A stretch of 64,000 nucleotides of DNA from Micractinium sp. NFX-FRZ (lineage: Eukaryota; Chlorophyta; Trebouxiophyceae; Chlorellales; Chlorellaceae): contig JAPTJF010000022.1 in the NCBI GenBank assembly GCA_029339195.1, positions 186,001 through 250,000 of the forward strand, given 5' to 3'. Positions 11,801-21,800 of the stretch are shown in pieces; the first letter of the stretch is position 1, and each line of letters starts with the position of its first letter. The notes beneath the pieces are model-generated. The model was not told where the DNA came from, did no database searches, and was given only the letters and a program-made list of their open reading frames with translations. Both the position numbers and the translations under genes were made by a program.

Positions 11801-12676
11801 CACCTGCACCGCCAGGTCATCCAGCTGCTCCGCCACCTCGTCGTGACTCAGCAGCGGGTGGCGGTGCCGCGCTATCAGCACTGCGCCCCGCAGCAGCAGC
11901 TGGCTGTCCGCCCCCGGCTCCTCGCTGACCTGGCGCCAGGGGGGCGCCGCCTCCATGAGCTGCCGGTACTCGTCCAGAGCCTGCCTGGCCCTGCAAGTGC
12001 GGGGAGGGCAGAGGACGCTGGTGGCGGCTATGGGGCACGCAGCAGGCCAGGACTCGACAGCGCCTCGATCGGCGCAGGACTTGAGGGAGGGAACTCTTGC
12101 AGCGCAACCCAAAAACGGTTGGGGGCCTTGCTTAAAGTTATGGGGAGGTCGAGGTGTGCCGCGCAAATTCAGCAGCAGCAGCAGCAGCGGCAAGAGGTGA
12201 GCAGTGGCGAGGATGGCGGGGGCGGGCGGGCGAGGCGCCGCATGTCATGCACCAGAACCCCAAAACATACCAGAGCACTTTGCATGAGTACATAAGCAGG
12301 AATGCAGGGATGATGGTGTGCAGGCCGCGCGGCACAGGCGTCACAGGCAGGCAGCGGGCGATGGGGCGGCTCACGCGGCGGCTCGAAGGAAGGACTGCTG
12401 CAGGTCGACGTCGTCTGCACCCGCCACATCCTCCTCTCCCCCTCCTTCCCCTCTGTCTCGGCTGCTGCCGCTGCCCCCTTGGCTGCTGCTTTCCGCTGCC
12501 CCTGCCACTAGTGCGCCGCCTCGCTGATGCACCCTTGCTGCCGCCAACCCTGCCGCCGCTGCCGCAGGCAGCAGGCGAGGGGGCGACGACCGTCGCGGCG
12601 CCGCCCGTGCTGCTCCTGGCGGTGCACGTGCTGCATCTGCCGCTGCACGTGATGCCACAGGACAGGGCTGAGACAT
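8884..12676 (-). CDS. SirB1/transglutaminase-like-core protein, probably plastid-targeted
   Basis: Predicted 387-residue protein of the SirB1 (Transglut_core2) family. Exons on the minus strand: 12676-12375, 11990-11804, 11441-11343, 11021-10932, 10470-10444, 10228-10150, 9858-9710, 9308-9179 and 8984-8884; all phases agree. Diagnostic strings are DPDNSCINAVLQHRLGIPIS, VAERLGLLM then VGVNIPGHFFV, and FLVDAFEGG. This is the family pattern of an RRGIP-like segment, a PGHF segment and a DPF/DAFEGG segment. The C-terminal half has the helical, TPR-like look usual in the family. The first about 45 residues are rich in Arg, Ala, Ser and Pro with almost no acidic residues, as in chloroplast transit peptides. 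The start is the first in-frame ATG; the frame remains open upstream without another ATG. Catalytic activity is unproven for this family. Confidence 0.82.
9371..9670 (-). repeat. Degenerate tandem copies of the adjacent exon in an intron
   Basis: Four decaying copies (about 9371-9440, 9497-9555, 9594-9640 and 9641-9670) resemble the first about 65 bases of the exon at 9308-9179. They keep GCAGGAGATGGC and GCAGGTTGTAGAT on the plus strand. On the minus strand the best copy still reads IYNLLRDSRQARAISC, against IYNLRKDYGQAYAISC in the real exon. They lie wholly within the intron upstream of that exon. Confidence 0.8.
11001..11133 (-). repeat. Direct duplication of an exon start and splice acceptor, 88 bp apart
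   Basis: About 45 bases spanning the acceptor and first codons of the exon at 11021-10932 (reading DYYDPDN) recur at about 11089-11133 (reading GYYDPDN), including the same flanking ACACGGGGGGCGG. The outer copy could act as a cryptic acceptor, but its frame does not continue as a good match to the family. Confidence 0.75.
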
Positions 12677-12939
12677 GAAGGGTTTCGCCGCTTCGATGAC
12701 CGCCTCTCCAGAGGCCCGGTGCAATTCCAACTTGTTTGTGATCGTCCAGAGGCGCAAGTGATCGCGTGAAACAGGCTGAAGCGGTCCGCCCCCCTGGCTT
12801 CACTGCTGTGGCTGCTGACAGGGTCATGGTCTATCTTGAGGGATGGGCACCTGCGCAGTGTCGAGACAACCATCGGCTGCACTCTTCCCCTCTGGTTCTC
12901 ACCTGCACCTCTTAGAGCCACCCAGCAACGCACATCGCC
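12677..12939. promoter_or_regulatory. Divergent promoter region
   Basis: Only about 263 bp separate the ATG of the minus-strand SirB1-like gene from the ATG of the plus-strand lumen-targeted gene. Both products look plastid-directed, so a shared bidirectional promoter is plausible. I see no clear TATA box. Confidence 0.45.
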
Positions 12940-13895
12940 ATGGCGTCCGCTCTCTGCTCTACCCGTGTGCTGGTGCGTGGGCCGCGGGCGACAGCGCCGC
13001 CCCCAGCCTGCACTGTAAATCGCATCCATCGCTGGTCATGGCATCGCCGCCCCGCACAGCGGCCTGCAGTCGCAGCCTGAGACGATGCTGCCCCGCCCCC
13101 ACTCCTTGCAGGCTGCTCCCGCCAAGCCCGTGACTGTGTCCCGGCGCCAGCAGGCGGTTGTGTGCTCCGCTGTGCCGCAGCAGGCGGAGGAGCAGCCCCG
13201 CCGTGCGGTGCTGGGTCTGATGGCAGCCGCAGGTAGGGCCTTCAGCGCCGCTGCCGCCGTTGCCTGCCCATCCGCTGCCAGCACCTCCGGCCCAGGCCCT
13301 TGCTGCGCACTGTCCCCGATCCTGCCTCGCACCAGCGTGCACAGCTGCCAGCCGCCACTGGCTGCCCACAGCGTCCAATGCCGTTCCCGCCGTCCCCCGC
13401 CTCCCGACGTTGTGCCTGCGCAGTGCTGAGCCTGGGCGCGGGGGCAGCCGAGGCAACCAATGTGGCCGCCAAGAACAGCTCCACCGCCAGCATGGAGGGC
13501 TACAACATGGTGAGTCGAGCTGCAACAGCGGCATGCATGCGCCGCATCCATGTGCGTGTGACGTTCCCCGGCTGAGGAGCGGCCAGAGCACGAGGGGCAG
13601 GCCGCCCCTGTTTTTACTTGCCGCTCGAGTGCTGGGCTGCAACATGCTGCGTGCCCGTGTGTCTTACTCTGACAAAGATCAAGAGGACAGCAGGGCGGCC
13701 AGGCAGCGCAGTGCTTCGCCCAAAGCGGCCGTTGTGCCGTGCCGTGCCATGGGGCCCTCACCCGCCGCCCTCCCCCCCCTCCCTCCCTCCCTCCCCCCGC
13801 CCCCGCAGGAGGGCACCAAGAAGCAGGGCATCAGCCCCAAGCGCCGGAAGGCCCTGCTGAAGAAGGTGCGGGAGAACGCTGCCAAGAAGCAGTGA
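12940..13895 (+). CDS. Small basic protein with Tat-type thylakoid-lumen signal
   Basis: Predicted 108-residue precursor from exons 12940-12972, 13112-13232, 13424-13509 and 13809-13895. The N-terminus (MASALCSTRVL, followed by Ser/Arg/Ala-rich sequence) looks like a stroma-targeting peptide. A twin-arginine segment RRAVLGLMAAAVLSLGAGAA follows and ends in an AEA-type processing site. This is the bipartite layout of proteins sent to the thylakoid lumen by the Tat route. The mature part would be only about 45 residues, uncharged at first and then strongly basic (SPKRRKALLKKVRENAAKKQ). I do not recognise the family. It could be a small photosystem-associated subunit, but no motif proves that. 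Signal and exon structure are well supported; function is unknown. Confidence 0.75.
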
Positions 13896-14572
13896 GCTCG
13901 CCGCCGCCACGTCAGCAGCGCTGAGCTGTCCCCCGAGCGAGCGAGCGCCGCGAGTTTGCTTCGAGCCGCCGCGAGCAAGCGGGCGGGCGATGCGCCGCCG
14001 GGCCAGCCATGTCCCTTTCGCCCCGTGAGCCTTGGCTCCTGGCCCGGGCGTGGCGCTGGCCGCATGCGTGGGTGCCAGCTGAGCTGGCACTTCGCACGCA
14101 ATTTTCCCCGGCCCTGTGAGCCCCCCACCCCGCGCCCCGCGGCTGTGTATCCGTGTATGTCTACCGCCACCCCCTCACACACACACCACAAAGCAGCACT
14201 GTCCCCCCCTGAGCAGAAAACTTCCCCGTTTTTTGACCGCACCTCCGTCTGTAATCCGTCTAAATTCGCTGGCAGGGCTCAGGGGAATGTCGGAAGCAGG
14301 ATGGGTTGCAGGGCAGGGGGATACAGGTTGAGAGTCAGGTGCACACACTCTCCGCTGATAACGTTGGCATCAATATCAGTGGCCGTGCATGTGCCACTGA
14401 ATATCTCCAAAAAAAACCTGGGACAGTGGCCACCGTTTGCCTTGTTGGCGAGCCATGTCATCACCGCCGCCTAGGCACTGCTGATGGCACTCTCTCTCAT
14501 AAAGGCGACCCAATGGCTTCTAGATCATGTGTGCCTGCACCCCGTGATTAATTGGCGGCAGCAAACCTCACC
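13896..14572. other. 3' flank and intergenic, no gene seen
   Basis: This 677-bp stretch contains a candidate TGTAA signal at 14250-14254 and no ORF supported by similarity or splice structure. Confidence 0.55.
14250..14254 (+). terminator. Putative polyadenylation signal TGTAA (lumen protein gene)
   Basis: TGTAA lies about 355 bp after the stop codon at 13893-13895. Confidence 0.45.
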
Positions 14573-17500
14573 ATGAAGGCAGAAGACCGACAGCCGCGCG
14601 ACTCCTTCCTGACGGACTCCACGACCTGCCGCGACATATTTGGGACAGTTCGTGGCCGCTGCACTTCGGTAGGAGAATTTCCATGAGCCCATGCTCTCGC
14701 CCGCCCGCCTGCTGCTGGGTTAAGGCAGCTGCCGCCGCCACCGCCCCTGCTGCCGCTCAGTCAACCCCATGTCGCCCTTGCTCGTGTGCCGCAGTGCGAC
14801 CGGTGCGGGAGGTATCTAAAAGTGACGTCGGAATACACAGTCAAGGCAGGAGAAACAGTGAGCTGGGCTGGGGACAGGGTTGCAGGCAGGACTTGCTGCA
14901 TGCCCCAGAGGATGGCAGCGCGTGGCAGCGGAAGCTGCTAGCTGCATGTCTGGTTGCGCCCACCACCACCACCAGCGACCCTGGGCCCGAACCCTGCTTG
15001 CCTCGTGCTTCTATGCCCCAACAAGGACCATCTATGCTTGTTTTGGCCTCTCACAAATCTGCCCCCCCTGCCTTCCTGCCTGGCCCAGAGGCGGCACCCC
15101 GACAACGACCCAGGCATCACCCGCTGCTCACGCTGCGGCTGCCCACCCGAGGCGCACGAGACAGTGCCGCACGAACAGGTCGGTGCCCCTGGTCGGTGCC
15201 GATTGATGCAGCAGCTGCCATTGGTGATGGTAAGGGGCGGGGGATGTCTGGGAGGCGCACTGGCAGCTCCCCCTCATGGTCTGTCCCCCCAACATGCCTG
15301 CATCCCCGGTCCCTTCACGTGCTTGCTCAGGCGCGTGAGGAGGGCAACGACGCGTTTGCACTGGGGCAGTACGATGCGGCTGTGGTGCACTACAGCCGTG
15401 CCATCGACTTGCTGAGCCCCGCTGGCGATGCCGTGCTGTGGAGCAACCGGGCGGCGGCGTACCTGGCAAAGGGCTGGTGAGTGGGTGGGTGAGCAGGGCA
15501 TGTGCTTGCATCGCGGATTGCTTGAAGGGCGCTGGTCGGACTGACGTACGCCGCACGGCCATGCGCAGTCGCAGGCTGATGCCGAAGCCGGCACTGCACA
15601 CGACATTCATAAATCATGCCTATAGTTCGACACTGCCAGCATGCTGCCTCCTCCTCTCCCGCTGCACCAGGCCACAGCAGGCACTGCATGATGCTGACCG
15701 GGCGCTGGCCCTGAGGCCTGATTGGAGCAAGGCTTGGGGGCGCAAGGCCACGGCACTGCTGCAGCTGGGGCATTATAGCGAGGCAGCTGAGGCTTACCAG
15801 CGAGGGCTGCAGCTGGGTGGTGCCAGCACACCGCTGCAAGAGGGGCTGGCGCAGGCGAGGGCGGCGCTGCGCAAGCAGCAGCGGCGGCAGCGGCAGGCGG
15901 GGCAGCCCCAAGCTCAGCCCCCACCGCAGCGGGAGCAGCCGCCGCCGCAGCAGCATCAGCATCAGCTTGAAAGCGAGCAGCAGCAGAGAACCGAGCGACA
16001 GCGGGAGCAGCCGCAGCAGCAGCAGCAGAGAACTGATAGGCAGCAACAGGAGCAACCGCAGCAGCAGCAGCAGCCGAGCACCGAGTCGCGGCAGCAGCAG
16101 GCTAAGCAGCACGAGCGGCAGCTGCCACCTGCGGCGCCGCCATCAGCTGCACTGCCAGTGCCAGCCCCGGTTGCAATTCCTCAACCCATCCCAACCCAGG
16201 CAGCAGTAAGCAGCTCTCCGGCTGCAGCTCAGCCAGCAGCCTGTGCCTCACACGTTCTGCCAGGCAGCCAGCCAGCCGCTGTGCATGCGGCGCCTGCGGC
16301 GCCTGCGCTGCTGCCCGCCTGGCAGCAGGTGCAGCAGCTGGCTGCAGCCGCGCAGGCAGCCACCACCGAACTGCAGCAGGCGGTGCAGCGGTTTGAAGCG
16401 CTGCTGCTGCAGGCAGGGGTGCTGCCAGCACAGCTGGAGCTGCCGGACAGGCAGGAGGTGGGGCAGGAGACGGGGAGGCATCCAGTGGAGGCAGAAGGCC
16501 AGCAACAGGGTCAGCCACAGCATGCGCTGGCACAGCCCTGGGGCGGTTTCTGGTCGGGGCCTGCCGCCAGGGTGACGGGCCCCGCAGCTTCAGCAGCAGT
16601 GGCCAAGACGAACGCAAGCCCAGATGGCCCCCAGCACGGCACGCCAGGTGGACAGCCAGCCACAGCCGCAGCCATTGGCAATGAGCCGGGAGGGTCAGAG
16701 GAGCTTGCCAGTGCTGCCGACCCTGTGCTCCCGCCTGCACCCAAGGCGGCACTACATGCAGCACACACTGCAGTAGAGGGCCATGTGAACGATGGTGCCA
16801 GTGATTCTGTGGCCAGCGCAGGTGGGCTTGACAGCGGCGCCAGTGCAAGCAGTGCGGGCAGCGGAGGTTGGGACGGCTACAGCAGTCGCCGCCGCAGCAG
16901 CAGCCGCAGCAGCAGCAGTGACGGCGATGTGGAGGAGGTGTATTCAGAGGTCCCAGGCGCGCCGCTGGCGCAGCCCAGCCCTGCACCTGCTGCCGCCGCC
17001 GGTCCAGCAGCCGGCAGGGCTTTTGGTGCGGGAGGCCGGGGCGGTGCCGCCAGCCGGGCAGCTGAGCAGCCGAGCCCCTTGGCCGGCATGCACAGCGCTA
17101 GCCCTGCAGTGAATCAGGCTGGCCGCTTCCGTCACAAAGGGCTTGCCTCACAGGCCGGCAGCAGCAGGACCAGCAGCAGCAGCGGAAGCAGCAGCGGCAG
17201 CGACAGCGAAGGCTCTGATGCCGAGCAGGATGGAGGTGGCAGTGGCGCCGAGTGGCTGCAGGCCGTGGCATCCGCCCGCCGGCAGCTGGCTGCTGCCGGG
17301 GGACGAGTGGCACCGCCCGGCAAGGACGGCAGGCGGCAGCCCAAGTCTGCACAAGCAGGCGCTGGGGCGGCTGGGGCAGCAGCAGGCGGCAGCGCTGGCA
17401 GCCTGGGGTTGGGCAGTCTGCAGCAGATGTGTGCTGCTGCAGAGGCGGCGGCACTGGCCAAAGATGCCGCTGGGGTGGCCCGAGCGGCCTGCAAGCGCTG

Positions 17501-18590
17501 CGGCCCATCTGCCTGCCCACGGTTCAGGCCCTCGGCACCTGGGGCCGTTGATGCGGCAACCGTGCAGGCGCTCCTGCATGCCCAGCAGTCTGGCCAGGCT
17601 GCCAATCTCAACGTGGGTGCACGGTGCTCTGCCTGTGGCTGCCCCAGCGATGAGCACGAGACCAGCAAAGACGCGGCGACCCGCGAGGCGCGCCAGCGGC
17701 GGCAGCACCTGCGCCAGCAGCGCCAGCAGCGGCATCCCAGCGTGGGCACCGCCAGCGCAGCGTCGGCGGCAGCCAGCAGCATGCAGGGAGGGGAGGCAGA
17801 GGAGGACAGGCAGCAGCGGGTGGCCGCAGCTGCCTGGCGGCGCCAGGAGGCGGAGGCAGCTGGGGAGGCGCTGCAGGAGACGGAGTGTGACACGCTGCTG
17901 CAGCAGCGGCGCACCACCTGCACCGGCTGCTCCGGCTGCCCAGGCTTTAATATCATCTTCAGGCAAGCAGCCCGCTAGCGGGCCGTGCGGCGGGCGCTGT
18001 GCCAATGCATCGGCAGCCGCCGACAGCTGTCGCTAGGTTGCATGCAGGCAGCTCTCAACAGCCGGGGGCACGCCCCCCCTTCCCCCCGACCCCTGACCGC
18101 CCTCCTCCCTGCCTGCCTCCCCACTCCTCCTTTTGTCTGCATCTGCAGAACAACCGACGCAAACGACCCCGAGGTCATGTTTTACTGCAGCCTGTGCGGC
18201 TGCCGGGCGGACCAGCACGCCGTGGACGCTGCCTGGCTGGCGGAGGAGGAGCGCAGAAAGGCCGCCCAGGCGGAAGCTGCGCAGCGCCGGCACTCGGCAA
18301 GCGCAGCAGCTGGCGCCGGCGCGGCGGCCCGGAGGGAGGAGGCGGAAGCGTATGCCACCCTGGGCCTTCCCCTGGGTGCAGACGCCAAGACGGTGGCGCG
18401 GGCTTACAAGCGGCTCGCCCTGCAGCTGCACCCTGACAAGCAGCAGCAGCAGCGGGCTGCGAGCGGAGGCGCAGCGGGAGGCGCGGCGGCAGCGGTGGGA
18501 GAGATGGAGGCCGCTAGCGCTGCCGCAGCGCATGAGCGGTTCATGCGGGTCGCTGCCGCGTACAAGCTGCTCACCGAGCGGCGTGCTTGA
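14573..18590 (+). CDS. TPR protein with three Cys-rich motifs and C-terminal J domain
   Basis: Predicted 1,042-residue cochaperone-like protein. Exons: 14573-14668, 14795-14857, 15089-15178, 15331-15476, 15671-17962 and 18149-18590. Residues 1-83 hold a Cys motif ending CSRCGCPPEAHE. Residues about 84-200 are TPR repeats (REEGNDAFALGQYDAAVVHY, WSNRAAAYLAKGW, AWGRKATALLQLGHYSEAAE). A long Gln/Ala/Ser-rich linker follows. A second Cys motif lies near 736-795 (CKRCGPSACPRF then CSACGCPSDEHE) and a third near 876-915 (CTGCSGCPGF then CSLCGCRADQH). The last about 80 residues form a J domain with YATLGLPLGAD and the HPD tripeptide in LQLHPDKQQ. The last intron uses a GC donor (AG|GCAAGC at 17963). 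TPR plus J domain suggests an Hsp70/Hsp90 cochaperone; the Cys motifs are probably zinc-binding. Confidence 0.85.
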
Positions 18591-18894
18591 GTTGGTGCGC
18601 TTATTACAGTAGTGCAAGACTGATGGAATTGAAAGTATTGAAAGCTGTAAACACGGTCTGCCCCAGGTGGCATGGCAGCTCACACTGTGGCCCACAGTGT
18701 GGTAGGCGGCAGCGCCGGCCGCTGCCGCCAGGCGGCGCCCGCCAGGTTGGCATGCGCATTGGTGAAAGATATTATGAAACCACTCGGGCTTCGTCAACTG
18801 TGATCTCAAACCCAACGCTGTGCCCGTCCCTGGGCCCGAAAATCCAGGCCCTGCACGTGTTTGGTGTTCGTCCCCCCCTGGACGTCGCGGGACG
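18591..18894. other. Short intergenic region
   Basis: These 304 bp hold a TGTAA at 18646-18650 and the start region of the next gene on the same strand. I see nothing else. Confidence 0.5.
18646..18650 (+). terminator. Putative polyadenylation signal TGTAA (TPR/J gene)
   Basis: TGTAA lies only about 56 bp after the stop codon of the TPR/J-domain gene. Confidence 0.5.
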
Positions 18895-21800
18895 ATGGCG
18901 GCCGCCCTCCATGTCTTCACACTGTTGTTTATGTTCGTCGGATGCGCAAAATGTGAGTTGGCGGATTTCACGGCGGGGCAGGCCCGCCGTATGTGCCCGG
19001 GCGTCCCCTAGTTCTCACAGAAATCGAACACCGTGCCTGTGTTCATGTAGGCAACCTGGTGAGAGATGCGAATCTCCCGCGGAGCGGAGGCGGCCGAGTG
19101 GGACGCCCACCTGGAATACCGCCGCCGCTGCCCTTGCAGCTGCCGGCCAGCTGCCTGCTGCTTTTATCGACCAGTGTGTTCCTCTTTAGCTGCCCTTTTC
19201 GCGTGAAAACCGTCTGTGCAAGCACATTACACATACGATTTCTCTCGCTACAGGACTGCACAACCATGTACCCAGATGGCAGCATTGAGTGCGCCCCAGG
19301 CTGCCTGCTGCTGCCGGGCGGCAAGGCGTGCGGGCGCTGCGCGGACCCGCTCTGCCTGCGCTGCGGCCCCACCCGCACCACCTGCCAGAAGTGCGCTGCC
19401 CGCCTGACACAGCTCGACATCTGGGCGGAGCCCGACTTTCCAGTGCATCGCATCGCATCTGGAGCGTGCGCCAAGGTGGGTGCTGCCAGCCGGAAGGGGG
19501 CCGCTGGTGGGGTGCCCCTGAGCACCTGGGGGCCTGTTTGCGATGGAACAAGGGGGGCAGCACGACAGAACACCTGCAGCATGGTGGCACAAGATCAGCA
19601 CACGCTTCCTTAACACCTCCGCACCTTCCCACACCCGGCCCACCTGCGGTGCAGTGCACGGCCCACCCAGTCAGCTCCGGCTGCATCGCGTGCGCTGCGG
19701 ATGGCAGCTGCTCCCAGTGCGCCAAGCGCTGGGTGCTGTCACATGGCAGCTGCAAACAGGTGTGAGGTGACTCACACACATCATTCACTGCATCCCTCCC
19801 CCCATGCCTCCAAGGAATGTACAGCAGCCGCCTCACTGCGCCTGCCCGTGTGTGCCACCGCCTCATCGTAACCTCCACCCCTCTTCCACCCCAGCGCTGC
19901 AGTGCAAGGGCGGCCCGGCCTGCCGCCAGTGCGGCCCCAGCCGCACCTGCACCGGCTGCGCAGACGGGTTTGGGCTGAACGCCACAAGGCACTGCGTTCC
20001 GGTGAGACGGCAGCGCCGGGAAGCCTGGCTGACTGCCCATATGCTGCGCCTGCGTGCTGAGCACCTTGCCACCTCACCTGGCTGCTTGTAAAAGCTGCTG
20101 CCCCACCCCCTCCCCCCACCCCTTGCCAGTGCCTGGACCCCAACTGCACCCGCTGCCATCCATCTTACGCGCGCTGCTCCGCCTGCAAGCCCGGCAGCGG
20201 GCCCCGCTTTGCTCTGGACCGAGCCAGCGGGCAGTGCCGGCGCTGCCCGGACCGCTGCCTTGCATGCAACGGCGCCACCGGCGCGTGCACCCGCTGCGAG
20301 CTGGGGTACGGCAGGACAGAAGCAGGCGCCTGTGAGCCGGTGAGTGCCCAGCTGGGGCGGTCTAGCAAAATGGCAGCTGCTCCCAGCACCGCGTGTAGTG
20401 TGCACTGATGTGCTTGTTGCCCGCCAGGCACCTCCCCGCATGCGCTGCATCGAGTGCCAGGTGCGGGCCCAAGGGGCGGCATCCTTTGGGTGGTACCGCT
20501 AGGTGGCCCCGCTAGGTGGTCCCTCTAGGGGGCTTAGCATGGGGGCTCAACCAGGGAACTAAAGGGGAGCTGACCTGCCCCACCCACATTGTCCCCGCCT
20601 CCTTGCCCCCCTCAGTGCCGCAACAAACGCTGCATCGCCTGCCCCGAGAGCCCCGCTCGGTGCACCAAGTGTGCCTTCGAAACCTTCAACACACCCGCCG
20701 GCGGTTGTGCTGACTGCAGCCCAGGCTGTGGCAGCTGCCGCAACGCAGCAGTGTGCGACGCTTGCACGTTCTTGTCACTGGTTCAGGGCCGCTGCCGGCG
20801 CTGCGCCGATCCCAGGTGCGCCTCAATGCCTGCCGGCGGTGTTAAGGAGAATGGCAGCGGGTGAGCTGTGGCGTGAAAGTGCAGGACCGTGCAGGCATGC
20901 GTGCAGCTAGCGGGCAGGCAGGCAGGCAGGCAGGCAGGCGGGCGGGCGCGAGCCGCCGCCACTGTTGCCCTTTTGCCGTGTTCGTGCAGGTGTGCCAGCT
21001 GCCCAGGCAACCAGAGCACATGCGAGCGCTGCCGCAGTATCGAACACAGCGTGAGCCAGCACACCGGGCGCTGTGTGCGAGCGCGTCCACACCTGGCGCA
21101 GGCTGCAGGCAGTGCGGCAGCAGGGCGGCTAGCAGTGGCACCCAGTGGGGCTGTGGGTGCAGCAGGCGGGGTGCAGGCTGCGAGCGGTGGGAGGATGGCG
21201 GTGCCCAAAGTTGTGAATGGGAGCGATGCCACGCCCAACAGGTGTGCTGCCGACCATGCTGCTGCTGTAGCTGCTGCCCCTACCAATTGCACCCACGCAT
21301 GCGCTGGCTTGCCTGGCAGTGCCGCCCGCCCACCCTCATCCAGCCCCACGCTGGTGCACCACATGCTCACCGCTCTCACTTCCTATCCAGAAAGATTACT
21401 GGGTCTGCACTCCACAGGTTCCCCTGGGTGGCATCCCTGCGCGAAACCAAGCGCTTCAGGCACTTTTGTGGCGGCACGCTTGTCCACCCACGCGTCGTGC
21501 TGACTGCTGCGCATGTGAGGGAGTCCAGGGGGCACCCTGGTCGGCTACCAGGGGCCAGGTCCAGGGGGCACCCTGTTAGCGGCTGCACGTGGCAGCTTGC
21601 ATTGGGGGCCGCAGCAGTATCAGCAATATCAGCTGCAGGCCCAGCAGAGGCTTACGGGCAGGCGCGGCAGTGCCTCCTGCCCACCCTCCCGAACCACCCA
21701 GTGCGCCCTGCCCTGCCCTGCCCTGCCCTCCATCCGCAGTGCTTCATTGAATATGTCACCGGCAACTGGTTTGAGCACGAGCCCCTGAACTTCCCTCAAG

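Noticed and set aside
18895..19058. A small exon at 19021-19058 linking the signal peptide to the Cys-rich exons
   Set aside because: It fits the phase with a GTATGT donor at 18989 but would leave a 32-base intron, too short to trust. The exact first junction is left open.
20914..20945. Short regular repeats as a CRISPR array
   Set aside because: These are uninterrupted tetranucleotide microsatellites without spacers, in a nuclear intron.
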